NCBI GenBank assembly: GCA_016711105.1
Contig: JADJTO010000017.1
Coordinates: 1-50,776, forward strand
Length of the DNA stretch: 50,776 nucleotides
Direction: 5' to 3'
Source of the DNA: Micropruina sp.
Lineage (GTDB): Bacteria; Actinomycetota; Actinomycetes; Propionibacteriales; Propionibacteriaceae
Program-made: the position numbers and the translations under genes
The notes under the pieces: model-generated
The model's database searches: none
The model's input: only the letters and a program-made list of their open reading frames with translations
Told to the model about the DNA's origin: nothing
Part shown: positions 9,419 through 19,450 of the stretch, piece after piece
Position numbering within the stretch: the stretch's first letter is position 1
Layout of the letters: every line of letters begins with the position of its first letter

Positions 9419-10149
9419 ACCACCACTTCGTCAGCATGGGCACCGTGGTCAGCCTCAGCGGAGACCTCCCCGAGCGGGCGACGTCGGCGGTGGAGAACGC
9501 CTTCGCCGACCTGGACGAGCGCTTCAGCCTCTACCGACCAGAGTCTGAAGCCTCGGCCATCGCACGAGGGGACCTCCCGCTGACCCGGGCCAGCCAGGAG
9601 ATGCGCGGGGCCTACGAGCTGGCGCAATCCTGGCGGGTCGCCACCGAGGGCGCCTTCACCCCGCAGCGACCGGACGGGGTCCTCGACCTCTCCGGCGTGG
9701 TCAAGGCCATGGCGATCGAGCGGGCCGGCACCGTGCTGGACGAGTTCGGCGCCACCCACTGGAGCGTCAATGCCGGCGGCGACGTGCTCACCCGCAGCGC
9801 CGGCGACGCGGCTCCCTGGGTGATCGGCATCGTCGATCCGTCCGATCGGGACGCCCTGCTCACCCAGTGCCGGCTCGGCCCCGACGCCCGGGCCGTCGCC
9901 ACCTCGGGCATCGCCGAGCGCGGCGAACACATTTGGCGGATCGGCGCCGATGACACCTTCGCCCAGGTTTCCGTGGTGGCCCCCGACATCATCACCGCGG
10001 ACGTCCTGGCCACAGCGATCCTCGCCGGGGGCCGGCACTGCCTGGAGTTGGCCTGCCGCACGTGGTCGATCGAGGTGATCGCCGTCACCCGTTCAGGCTC
10101 GATCTTCGCCACCGACGCGTTCCGAACGACTCGTCCGGCCACCCGCTGA
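9415..10149 (+). CDS. apbE: FAD:protein FMN transferase (ApbE family)
   Basis: 244 aa. It transfers FMN from FAD to a Ser/Thr of a partner protein. Family motifs seen: MGTVVSL at the N-terminus, LDLSGVVKAMAIERA, SVNAGGDV, and the C-terminal metal-binding stretch APDIITADVLATAILAGG. It is shorter than the roughly 330-aa E. coli type and lacks a clear lipoprotein signal. ATG at 9415 overlaps the stop of the FMN-binding protein gene, so substrate and modifying enzyme are co-translated. Confidence 0.9.
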   Translation: MNHHFVSMGTVVSLSGDLPERATSAVENAFADLDERFSLYRPESEASAIARGDLPLTRASQEMRGAYELAQSWRVATEGAFTPQRPDGVLDLSGVVKAMAIERAGTVLDEFGATHWSVNAGGDVLTRSAGDAAPWVIGIVDPSDRDALLTQCRLGPDARAVATSGIAERGEHIWRIGADDTFAQVSVVAPDIITADVLATAILAGGRHCLELACRTWSIEVIAVTRSGSIFATDAFRTTRPATR

Positions 10150-10216
10150 ACCAGGGCGGTCAACCGCGCCACTCAGCTGTGGAAGGATTGGGCTAACGCC
10201 TCAAAGGAGAGTTCTG

Positions 10217-11911
<1,695 letters not shown>

Positions 11912-11915
11912 CCTG

Positions 11916-11942
11916 GCGACGATGGCCCGGCGCCATCGTCGC
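11916..11942. terminator. Bidirectional hairpin between fumarase and citrate synthase
   Basis: Perfect 11-bp inverted repeat (GCGACGATGGC / GCCATCGTCGC) with a 5-base loop, five bases after the fumarase stop and between two convergent genes. There is no T tract, which is common for actinobacterial terminators. Confidence 0.6.
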
Positions 11943-11987
11943 TCCTGCCCTCCGGAACCCCCTGACCTTCCGCGGTCTGGCCCGCCG

Positions 11988-13274
11988 TCAGCCTTGCCGC
12001 GCCTCCAGCGGGGCGTAATCGCGCGCCGTCTCGCCGATGTAGATCTGGCGCGGACGCCCGATCCGGTTGTCCGGGTCGGCCAACTGCTCCCGCCAATGCG
12101 CGATCCAGCCGGGCAGCCGTCCGATCGCGAACAGCACGGTGAACATGTTCACCGGGAAGCCCATCGCCTGGTAGATCAGCCCGGTGTAGAAGTCGACGTT
12201 CGGGTAGAGCTTGCGCTCGATGAAGTAGGAGTCGTTCAACGCGACCTCCTCCAACTGGAGCGCGATCTGCAGCAGCTCATCGCTACCCGAGGCCCTACGC
12301 AGGATCGCGTCCGCGTGCTGCTTGACGATCAGCGCTCGCGGGTCGTAGTTCTTGTAGATCCGGTGCCCGAAGCCCATCAACTTGGCGCCGGCCTGCTTGT
12401 CCTTGACCTTCGCCACGTAGGAGCTGACCGACTCCCCGGTGGCCCGGATCTGCTCCAACATCTCCACCACGGCCTGGTTCGCCCCGCCGTGCAGGGGGCC
12501 GGACAGCGCGTTGATCGCCGCGGCCACCGAGACGTACAGGTTGGCTCCCGACGATCCGACCAGGCGGACGGTCGAGGTCGAGCAGTTCTGCTCATGGTCG
12601 GCGTGCAGGATCAGCAACACGTCCAAGGCCCGGGTGACGGCATCGTCGAACTGGTACGGCGCGGTCGGCAGGCCGAAGGACATCCGCAGGAAGTTCTCGA
12701 TGTAGCCATGCGAATCGTCGGGGTACAGCGTCGGTTGGCCGATCGAGTTCTTGTAGCCGTAGGCGGCCAGCGTGGGCATCTTGGCCATCAGTTGATAAGT
12801 CGATAAATCGTCCGACAGCAGCGTCCGTTTGGTCTCGGTGGCGAACGTGGAGAGCGCGTTCACGCCCGCCGCCAGCACCGGCATCGGGTGCGACCGGCGC
12901 GGGAACCAGCGCATCATGTCGCGCAGCCGCTCATCGAGCAGGCGATGCTCGGCGATTTTGGCCCGGAAGTCGGTCAACTGGGTGGCCGTGGGCAACTCCC
13001 CGTGCAGCACCAGGTAGCTGGTCTCCAGGAAGGTCGAGTGTTTGGCCAGTTGCTCGATCGGGTAGCCGCGGTAGCGCAGGATCCCCGCGTCCCCGTCGAT
13101 GTAGGTGATCGCCGATTTACAGGCGGCGGTATTACCGAAGCCGGGATCGAGCGTGACGTCCCCGGTCGTCGCCAGCAGTTTGCCGATGTGATAGCCGTTA
13201 CTGCCCTCGCTGGCACGGACGAGTGGCAGGTCCAGTCGGGTCTCGCCGGTGGCGAAGGTCGCAGACTTTGTCAT
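11988..13274 (-). CDS. gltA: Citrate synthase
   Basis: 428 aa. Condenses acetyl-CoA and oxaloacetate in the TCA cycle. Catalytic histidines are seen in PLHGGANQAVVEM and GFGHRIYKNYDPRA, and the catalytic aspartate in YPNVDFYTGLIY. Length and the FLETSYLVLHGELPT stretch fit the hexameric type II bacterial enzyme. The frame is open further upstream, but ATG at 13274 follows a strong Shine-Dalgarno (GGAGGCTCC), so I use it. The promoter lies in the divergent gap to yceI. Confidence 0.95.
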   Translation of the reverse strand: MTKSATFATGETRLDLPLVRASEGSNGYHIGKLLATTGDVTLDPGFGNTAACKSAITYIDGDAGILRYRGYPIEQLAKHSTFLETSYLVLHGELPTATQLTDFRAKIAEHRLLDERLRDMMRWFPRRSHPMPVLAAGVNALSTFATETKRTLLSDDLSTYQLMAKMPTLAAYGYKNSIGQPTLYPDDSHGYIENFLRMSFGLPTAPYQFDDAVTRALDVLLILHADHEQNCSTSTVRLVGSSGANLYVSVAAAINALSGPLHGGANQAVVEMLEQIRATGESVSSYVAKVKDKQAGAKLMGFGHRIYKNYDPRALIVKQHADAILRRASGSDELLQIALQLEEVALNDSYFIERKLYPNVDFYTGLIYQAMGFPVNMFTVLFAIGRLPGWIAHWREQLADPDNRIGRPRQIYIGETARDYAPLEARQG

Positions 13275-13425
13275 AGGAGCCTCCAGTGGAAGACCGTGAT
13301 CAGGGGGCACGTACGGTCTCGGGGGACGTGTTGTGGGCCACCCTAGCGTGGCCCGCGTTGTCCAAGGTGTCGGGTCGGTTACGGCGGACGTCCATCGAAA
13401 ACGGAGCATCATTTTCACCTTGGTA

Positions 13426-13439
13426 GTTGACTGTTCAAC
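13426..13439. promoter_or_regulatory. Candidate RosR-like operator upstream of yceI
   Basis: GTTGA-CTGT-TCAAC, perfect 5-bp arms with a 4-base spacer, in the gltA/yceI divergent gap. The same arms and spacing occur again at 13464, 20982 and 21018, the last two beside a MarR-type regulator gene. Confidence 0.55.
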
Positions 13440-13463
13440 CTGAGTGCCGTAGAGTTGCACTTA

Positions 13464-13477
13464 GTTGATCATTCAAG
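13464..13477. promoter_or_regulatory. Second candidate RosR-like operator upstream of yceI
   Basis: GTTGA-TCAT-TCAAG, 15 bases before the yceI start codon. One arm base differs from the perfect palindrome. It sits where a repressor would block the promoter or ribosome access. Confidence 0.45.
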
Positions 13478-13491
13478 CTAGGAGCTACACC

Positions 13492-14067
13492 ATGACCGCC
13501 CAGTCCGTACCCACCACCGCCCCCAAGACGCTGGCCGACGTTGCCGGCACCTACGTCATTGATCCTTCACACTCCCACGTCGGCTTCGTCGCCCGTCACG
13601 CCATGGTGACCAAGGTCCGCGGCAGCTTCAACACTGTCGAGGGCACCGCGACCGTCGACGGCGCCAACCCGGCCGCCTCCTCCCTCTCGGTGACGATCGA
13701 CGTCTCCAGCGTCGACACCCGCGACAAGGGTCGCGACGGCCACCTCCAGGGCGCCGACTTCTTCGACGTCGAGAACTACCCGACCATCACCTTCAGCGCC
13801 ACCGACTTCGCCGTCGCGGGCGACGTGGTCACCGTCACCGGCAACCTGACCATCAAGGACCACACCCGTCCGGTGAGCATTCCCCTGGAGTTCCAGGGTG
13901 CGGCCATCGACCCCTTCGGCAACTCCCGGATCGGTTTCGAGGGTTCCGTCGTGGTCAACCGCAAGGACTGGGGCCTGACCTGGAACGCCGCTCTGGAGAC
14001 CGGTGGCCTCCTGGTCAGCGAAAAGGTCAGCCTGGAGTTCGAGATCTCGGCCATCAAGCAGGCCTGA
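13492..14067 (+). CDS. YceI-family (polyisoprenoid-binding-like) protein
   Basis: 191 aa, beta-barrel lipocalin-like YceI fold. Motifs seen: YVIDPSHSHVGFVARHAMVTKVRGSF, SSVDTRDKGRDGHLQGADFFD, YPTITFSAT, GNLTIKDHTRPVSIPLEF and FEGSVVVNRKDWGLTWN. No signal peptide is visible, so it is probably cytoplasmic, unlike E. coli YceI. ATG at 13492 follows AGGAG. Two operator-like palindromes in its promoter match those beside the DoxX/MarR genes. In Corynebacterium glutamicum a YceI-like gene is, as I recall, under the peroxide-sensing MarR protein RosR. Confidence 0.9.
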   Translation: MTAQSVPTTAPKTLADVAGTYVIDPSHSHVGFVARHAMVTKVRGSFNTVEGTATVDGANPAASSLSVTIDVSSVDTRDKGRDGHLQGADFFDVENYPTITFSATDFAVAGDVVTVTGNLTIKDHTRPVSIPLEFQGAAIDPFGNSRIGFEGSVVVNRKDWGLTWNAALETGGLLVSEKVSLEFEISAIKQA

Positions 14068-14078
14068 CCTCAACCCGA

Positions 14079-14113
14079 AAGCTCCCCGTCGGACACGATC
14101 CGGCGGGGAGCTT
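14079..14113. terminator. Bidirectional terminator hairpin between yceI and rocD
   Basis: 15-bp stem (AAGCTCCCCGTCGGA with TCCGGCGGGGAGCTT, one G-T wobble) and a 5-base loop, 11 bases after the yceI stop and before the convergent rocD stop. Confidence 0.75.
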
Positions 14114-14130
14114 CGCTGTCTGTCCGGGCG

Positions 14131-15372
14131 CTATTCGGCCTCAGCCCGGGCTTCGGTCAAGGCGTCCGCCAGGGCGTCGACCGCCTTGTCGAGCTCGCCC
14201 TCGGTGATCACCAGTGGGGGCGCCAGCCGGATGGTTTTGGTGTGGGTGTCCTTGGCGATCACGCCACGCGCGAGCAGTCGGTAACACACCGACCGGGCGC
14301 TGCCCAGATAGGGATCGATGTCGACCCCGGCCCACAAGCCGGCGCCGCGAACCTCGTACACCCCGTGACCGATCAGGGCCTGCAGCCGCCGGTGCAGGTG
14401 GGCGCCCAGCGTCCGGGAACGCTCCTGCATCTCGCCGGTCTTCAACAACTCCACGACCGCCAGACCGACCGCGGCCGCCAACGGATTGCCTCCGAAGGTC
14501 GAGCCGTGCTGCCCGGGGTGCAACAACCCCAGGACGTCGGCGTTCCCGACCACCGCGGAGACGGGGATGATCCCGCCGCCCAGGGCCTTGCCGAGCAGGT
14601 AGAGATCGGGCACGACGCCCACCTGATCGCAGGCGAACGTCGTTCCGGTGCGGCCCAGGCCCGATTGGATCTCGTCGGCGATCATCAAGATGTTCGCCTC
14701 GCGGGTGAAGCGGCGGACGGCGGGCAGGAAGTCAGCCGGCGGCACGACCACGCCGGCCTCCCCCTGGATCGGCTCGAGAAGCACGGCGACGGTGTTCGCG
14801 TCCGCAGCCTCGATGATCGCCTCGATGCTGCCGTAGGGGACGACCCGGAACCCTGGCGTGAACGGCCCGAAGTGGTGCCGTGCGGTCTCGTCGTTGCTGA
14901 ACGAGATCACGGTGGTCGTCCGGCCGTGGAAGTTGTTGGCCATCACGATGATGTTGGCGTGATCTTCGGGGACGCCCTTGACCTCATACCCCCACTTGCG
15001 GGCGAGCTTGATGCCGGACTCGACCGCCTCGACGCCGGTGTTCATCGGCAGCACCATGTCTTTGCCGCACAGCTCGGCCAAACCCTGGATGAACGGACCG
15101 TAGGGGGCGGAGAAGACGGCCCGGGAGGTGATCGTGACCTTCTGCAACTGCTCCTGGGCGGCCCGCACCAAGGCCGGGTGCCCGTGGCCGAAGTTGACCG
15201 CCGAGTAGGCGGAGAGGAAGTCGAGGTAGCGATGTCCGTCCAGATCGGTCAGCCAGGCGCCCTCACCCGACTCGATCACCAGCGGTAGCGGCAGATAGTT
15301 GTGCGCGCCGAACTCCTCCACCTGGGCGATGGCCGCCTGCTGCCGCGGGGTGAGCCCCTTGCGATCTGTCAT
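14131..15372 (-). CDS. rocD: Ornithine aminotransferase (class III, PLP)
   Basis: 413 aa. Transfers the delta-amino group of ornithine to 2-oxoglutarate. Diagnostic stretches: FGAHNYLPLP near the N-terminus, YLDFLSAYSAVNFGHGHP, MNTGVEAVESGIKLARKWGY, NNFHGRTTTVISFS, and the PLP lysine in LLGKALGGG followed by HGSTFGGNPLA. These match ornithine rather than acetylornithine aminotransferases. The frame is open upstream, but ATG 15372 starts where homologues start and has AAAGGGA upstream. It is divergent from the universal stress protein gene. Confidence 0.92.
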   Translation of the reverse strand: MTDRKGLTPRQQAAIAQVEEFGAHNYLPLPLVIESGEGAWLTDLDGHRYLDFLSAYSAVNFGHGHPALVRAAQEQLQKVTITSRAVFSAPYGPFIQGLAELCGKDMVLPMNTGVEAVESGIKLARKWGYEVKGVPEDHANIIVMANNFHGRTTTVISFSNDETARHHFGPFTPGFRVVPYGSIEAIIEAADANTVAVLLEPIQGEAGVVVPPADFLPAVRRFTREANILMIADEIQSGLGRTGTTFACDQVGVVPDLYLLGKALGGGIIPVSAVVGNADVLGLLHPGQHGSTFGGNPLAAAVGLAVVELLKTGEMQERSRTLGAHLHRRLQALIGHGVYEVRGAGLWAGVDIDPYLGSARSVCYRLLARGVIAKDTHTKTIRLAPPLVITEGELDKAVDALADALTEARAEAE

Positions 15373-15568
15373 CTCGCCATCCCTTTGCTGAAGAAAATCA
15401 CCGTCTCCCCGGAGCATTGCCGGAGAATTGCCCGTGTGAACTACGAAGGACGAACAATATCGCACATCGAGCCTTCGGGTCGAGACCTCGCCCTCCGCCC
15501 TGGGAGAAGGCCCCCGGAGCTGGCCGAAGAAGCTCGGCCGGCGGGTCTCGGCGCGGTAAGGTCGGCGT

Positions 15569-16060
15569 ATGGAAACGGTGTCTTCGATCGTGGTGGGAAA
15601 CGATGGTTCGGCTCTGGCTGACGTGGCCCTGCGGCGTGGATTGTGGCTGGCCCAACAGATTGACGCGCCGGTGCGGATTCTGCGCGCCTGGTCGATCAGC
15701 AGCGCCCCGCGGCCCAAGACCTGGGAGCTCGGTTACGCCCCGCCGTTGGAAGACTTCGAAGAAGCGGTACGCGAGCGCCTGGTGGCCGACACCGCCGCAG
15801 CGCTGGCCGACTACCCTGACGTCCCGGTGACCCTGGAAACCCCGCACGGTAAGGCGGTTCGGGAACTGCTCGAAGCGGCCGCCGAGGGAGCGCGGCTGGT
15901 CATCGTCGGCTCCCGCGGGCTGGGTGGCTTCTCCGGGCTGTTGCTCGGCTCGGTCTCCCGCCAGGTGGTGGAACACGCCGTCTGTGACGTGTTGGTGGTG
16001 CGCCCCTCCGGCGACCGGGCACCGGCCGCTACCCGAGCCCCGGATTCCCAGCTCGCCTGA
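15569..16060 (+). CDS. Universal stress protein (UspA family)
   Basis: 163 aa, single Usp domain. It starts SIVVGNDGSALADVALRRGL and carries the ATP-binding pattern GSRGLGGFSGLLLGSVS near the C-terminus, so it probably binds ATP. Role in stress or dormancy is inferred from the family only. Confidence 0.9.
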   Translation: METVSSIVVGNDGSALADVALRRGLWLAQQIDAPVRILRAWSISSAPRPKTWELGYAPPLEDFEEAVRERLVADTAAALADYPDVPVTLETPHGKAVRELLEAAAEGARLVIVGSRGLGGFSGLLLGSVSRQVVEHAVCDVLVVRPSGDRAPAATRAPDSQLA

Positions 16061-16193
16061 GTACCCTGCCGGCCTGGTCCCTGCGGCCTAAGTACCTGCT
16101 GGCCGATCCTCGGGAATGTCTGAGGCTCGTGGGAGATTACAGTGAGCAAGCATTCAGTACTGGGGTCAGCCTCAGTTCAGGCCAGGAGTCACC

Positions 16194-16517
16194 ATGTCAG
16201 AAGTTACTGCCGTCACCGACGCGACCTTTGAGGAGCTGGTGATCCGCGCCAGCAAGCCCGTCCTGATCGACTACTGGGCTGATTGGTGCGCCCCGTGCCG
16301 CCAGTTGTCGCCGATCATCGACGAGCTGGCCAAGCAGTACGGCGACAAGATCACCTTCCTCAAGCTGGACACCAACGACAATCCGCAGACCCCGGTCCGC
16401 TACGGCGTGCTCGGCCTGCCCACGATCCAGATCTTCGTCGGCGGCGAGGTGGCCAAGTCGTTCCAGGGCGGCAAGACCAAGGGTTCGTTGGTGAAGGCCT
16501 TGGAGGAATACCTCTGA
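16194..16517 (+). CDS. trxA: Thioredoxin
   Basis: 107 aa, full-length thioredoxin with active site WCAPC (about residues 31-35), cis-proline in GLPTI and the usual start TDATFEELV. Cytoplasmic thiol-disulfide reductant. Shine-Dalgarno CAGGAG precedes the ATG. The gene ends 13 bases before a hairpin that separates it from the convergent GNAT gene. Confidence 0.95.
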   Translation: MSEVTAVTDATFEELVIRASKPVLIDYWADWCAPCRQLSPIIDELAKQYGDKITFLKLDTNDNPQTPVRYGVLGLPTIQIFVGGEVAKSFQGGKTKGSLVKALEEYL

Positions 16518-16530
16518 GCTGACCTGAACT

Positions 16531-16561
16531 GACCTGACCGCGCTGCTGGTGCGGTCAGGTC
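16531..16561. terminator. Hairpin terminator after thioredoxin
   Basis: 11-bp perfect stem (GACCTGACCGC / GCGGTCAGGTC) with a 9-base loop. It overlaps the last bases of the convergent GNAT gene, so it could end transcription in both directions. No T tract. Confidence 0.6.
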
Positions 16562-17097
16562 TCCGTCCGGCCCACCGGCTCGGGCGGCGGCAACGGACGC
16601 ACCGCGTCCACCCAACGCTCCAACACCGAACGCAGCCCGCCCGGAGTGGGCAGCGTTTGGGCGAGTTCGAGCCGCCAGATCGGTGATTGCCGGGTTGGGC
16701 CGAACCCCACTGCTCGCAGCCAGCCCGCGGGCAACCGGGAACAGTCGCCACCGCCGGAAACGGCGATCAGCGAGCTCACCGGTTGGCGGACCAAGCCCGC
16801 GGCGACCCGACGGACGAGGTGTCGGCCCAGCCCGTTGCCGGTGAAACCGGGCAGCACCCAGGCCGTACTGATCATCGCTGCCGACGATGTGTGGTGCTGA
16901 CCGGGTTCGGCGGCCGCCGCCAAGAGCATCAGCCCGACCACCCGGTCACCTTCGTGCGCGACGGCGCCACCGAAGCCCCACGCGTCCTGGGCGGCGTACA
17001 GGCCGGGCTGGTCCACCGGCATGGCCCGTCCGCAGTAGGGGCAGCTCAACCCGGCCACGGAAGCCGCCGGGAGCAGCGAGACGCTGGCCACACCCAC
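16555..17097 (-). CDS. GNAT-family acetyltransferase-like protein
   Basis: 180 aa. The central part has the GNAT pattern: ISTAWVLPGFTGNGLGRHLVRRVAAGLV resembles motif A, which binds the acetyl-CoA pyrophosphate through G-x-G-x-G-R/H. The N-terminus has a CPYCGR pair of cysteines that might bind metal. The substrate is unknown. It is divergent from the aminotransferase gene with a 55-base gap. Confidence 0.65.
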   Translation of the reverse strand: MGVASVSLLPAASVAGLSCPYCGRAMPVDQPGLYAAQDAWGFGGAVAHEGDRVVGLMLLAAAAEPGQHHTSSAAMISTAWVLPGFTGNGLGRHLVRRVAAGLVRQPVSSLIAVSGGGDCSRLPAGWLRAVGFGPTRQSPIWRLELAQTLPTPGGLRSVLERWVDAVRPLPPPEPVGRTET

Positions 17098-17152
17098 CCC
17101 CTTGCCTCGATTGCGGTTTCATCTTAGGCGCGGGTTGCGGCAAGCTGGGAGG

Positions 17153-18475
17153 GTGAATCTGCCGGAGTCGATCAACCCCCGTCGCGATACGCGGCTCGAC
17201 TCTTACGTCGATAGCTACGCGCAACGCACCCACGGTCTGACCGTCTCAGCGGTGCGGGCACTGTTCTCGGTGGCGAACCGCCCCGAGGTGGTGTCGCTGG
17301 CCGGTGGCATGCCGAACATCACCGATCTCCCCCGGGCTGCCCTCGGTGCCGCGATGGACAGGTTGATCACCGAGCGCGGCATCCAGGCGATGCAGTACGG
17401 CTCGGGCCAGGGTGAACCGTTCATGCGCGAGCACATCGTCGAGGTGATGGCCGAAGAGGGAATCCAGGCCCACCCCGATGACATCGTGATCACCTGCGGC
17501 TCGCAGCAAGCCCTCGACCTGGTCACCCGCACCTTCTGCGATCCCGGGGATGTGGTGCTCGCCGAGGCGCCCAGCTACGTCGGCGCGATCGGCACCTTCC
17601 GGGCGTATCAGGTGCAGATCGTCCAGATCGCGATGGACGACCAGGGGATCGTCCCGCAGGCTCTGCGGGAGGCGATGATCTCGCTGCGCGCCCTCGGTAA
17701 GCGGGTCAAGTTCCTCTACACGATCCCGAACTTCCAGAACCCGACCGGGGTCACCCAGACACTCGAGCGTCGGCGCGAGATCTTGGCGGTGGCGGCTGAG
17801 ACCGGCCTGTTGGTCGTGGAGGACAACCCCTACGGTCTGCTCACCTTGGAAGAGGCGCCGATCCCGGCGTTGCGCTCGATGGAAGCCGAGCGGGTGATCT
17901 ACCTCGGCTCGTTCTCCAAGACCTTTGCTCCCGGCTTCCGGGTGGGCTGGGTGCTGGCTCCTCATGGGGTGCGCGAGAAGTTGACCCTGGCCCAGGAGGC
18001 CGCGACCCTCTCCCCGCCGGTCTTCAGCCAGTTCGCGATCGCCACCTACTTGGAGCAGTTCGACTGGCGGGCCCAGATCGACGTCTTCCGGGAGATGTAT
18101 CGCACCCGGCGGGACGCGATGCTGCACGGTCTGGCTGAGCACATGCCGGCCGAGACCACGTGGACGAACCCGCGTGGCGGCTTCTTCGTCTGGGTGACCC
18201 TGCCCGAGGGGTTGGATTCCCAGGCGATGCTGCCCCGGGCCGTCACCGCCCGAGTGGCGTATGTGCCGGGAACGGCGTTCTTCGCCGATGGCCTGGGCAG
18301 TCGGAACATGCGCCTGTCTTACTGCTTCCCCACGCCGGAACGGATCATCGAGGGAACTCGGCGACTCGGCGAAGTGCTGCACTCCGAGCGCGAACTGAAC
18401 GAGACCTTCGGCATCGGCACCACGGCAATGCGGTATCTCGACAGTTCCTCCAGTCCCGCACCCGACATCAGTTAG
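17153..18475 (+). CDS. PLP-dependent aminotransferase (class I/II, 2-aminoadipate-type)
   Basis: 440 aa. It resembles the LysN/ARO8-like group: VVSLAGGMPNITDLP, MQYGSGQGEPFMREHI, ITCGSQQALDLV, NFQNPTGVT, VEDNPYG, and the PLP lysine in YLGSFSKTFAPGFRVGW. GTG 17153 follows GGGAGGG and is preferred to more upstream codons. Ten bases separate it from the D-Ala-D-Ala ligase-like gene, suggesting one transcript. The amino acid substrate is not determined; 2-aminoadipate, aromatic or branched-chain substrates are all possible. Confidence 0.87.
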   Translation: MNLPESINPRRDTRLDSYVDSYAQRTHGLTVSAVRALFSVANRPEVVSLAGGMPNITDLPRAALGAAMDRLITERGIQAMQYGSGQGEPFMREHIVEVMAEEGIQAHPDDIVITCGSQQALDLVTRTFCDPGDVVLAEAPSYVGAIGTFRAYQVQIVQIAMDDQGIVPQALREAMISLRALGKRVKFLYTIPNFQNPTGVTQTLERRREILAVAAETGLLVVEDNPYGLLTLEEAPIPALRSMEAERVIYLGSFSKTFAPGFRVGWVLAPHGVREKLTLAQEAATLSPPVFSQFAIATYLEQFDWRAQIDVFREMYRTRRDAMLHGLAEHMPAETTWTNPRGGFFVWVTLPEGLDSQAMLPRAVTARVAYVPGTAFFADGLGSRNMRLSYCFPTPERIIEGTRRLGEVLHSERELNETFGIGTTAMRYLDSSSSPAPDIS

Positions 18476-18484
18476 GCACGCACC

Positions 18485-19441
18485 ATGGCTGCAGCAACGA
18501 GTTCACCGCCCACGATCGTCGTGCTCGCCGGCGGGCTCTCCCACGAGCGCGACGTCTCCTTGCGCTCCGGACGCCGGGTCAGCCAGGCATTGCGCGATCA
18601 GGGCCACCACGTGATCGAGGCCGACGTCACGTCCGGGCTGTTCGATCTACTCGCCGGCTTGAGCGATCCGGTGGTCTTTCCCGTCCTGCACGGAGGCGTC
18701 GGCGAGGACGGGGCACTCAAAGAGGTGCTCGCCCTGCTGGGGCTCCCCGTGGTGGGTTCCAGTGCGGCGGCCTCACGGATCGCGTTCGACAAGTCGATCT
18801 GTACGCCCCGCCTGGCCGGGATCGTCCGGACGCCCCGGCAGGTGGCGTTGCCGCACGACATGTTCCGGGAACTCGGCGCCCGGCAGTTGGTCCAGGCGGT
18901 GACCGACGAACTCGGGCTGCCCCTGATGGTGAAGCCGGCTCGCTCGGGATCGGCCCTGGGCTGCACCAAGGTGGTCACGGCCGAGGCGTTGCCCGCTGCG
19001 ATGGTGGGGGCCTACGCCTACGGCGACATGGCGGTGATCGAGGAGTTCATCACCGGAGTCGAGGTGGCCGTGACCGTGATCGACACCGGAAGCGGACCCT
19101 ACGCCCTCCCGGCGGTTGAGATCCGTCCGACCTCGGGGGTCTATGACTACACCGCTCGCTACACCGCGGGCGAGACCAGGTTCATCTGCCCGGCCACGCT
19201 GAGCGACGAGGTGGCCGAGCGTTGCGCCACGATGGCGCTGACCGTGCACCGGACGCTGGGCCTGAGCGACCTCTCCCGGACCGACATCATCGTCCGTGAC
19301 GGCGAGCCGTTCTTCCTGGAGACGAACGTGTCCCCCGGGATGACCGAGACCTCGTTGGTGCCCCTGGCGGTGGAGGCTGCCGGGGCCGACTTCGGGGAAC
19401 TGTGCGCTGACCTGGTCGCGGCGGCGAGAGCGCGCGGCTGA
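18485..19441 (+). CDS. D-alanine--D-alanine ligase-family ATP-grasp protein
   Basis: 318 aa. ATP-grasp ligase with the Ddl layout: VVLAGGLSHERDVSLRSG at the N-terminus, VFPVLHGGVGEDGALKEVLALLGLPVVGSSA, MVKPARSGSALGCTKV, EEFITGVEVAVTVID, and the metal-binding ending FFLETNVSPGMTETSLVP. It is shorter than many actinobacterial Ddl enzymes (about 370 aa), so it may be a second copy or a dipeptide ligase with another substrate. It sits between an aminotransferase and SURF1. Confidence 0.85.
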   Translation: MAAATSSPPTIVVLAGGLSHERDVSLRSGRRVSQALRDQGHHVIEADVTSGLFDLLAGLSDPVVFPVLHGGVGEDGALKEVLALLGLPVVGSSAAASRIAFDKSICTPRLAGIVRTPRQVALPHDMFRELGARQLVQAVTDELGLPLMVKPARSGSALGCTKVVTAEALPAAMVGAYAYGDMAVIEEFITGVEVAVTVIDTGSGPYALPAVEIRPTSGVYDYTARYTAGETRFICPATLSDEVAERCATMALTVHRTLGLSDLSRTDIIVRDGEPFFLETNVSPGMTETSLVPLAVEAAGADFGELCADLVAAARARG

Positions 19442-19450
19442 GTCGCTGCG

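Noticed and set aside
14242..15288. Open frame of about 350 codons antisense to ornithine aminotransferase
   Set aside because: It lies wholly inside rocD, has low-complexity composition typical of antisense frames and shows no family motif.
16100..16193. A GGGAAT-containing stretch before thioredoxin as a SigR-type promoter
   Set aside because: GGAAT is present, but no GTT lies at the required distance, so the thiol-stress sigma promoter is not supported.
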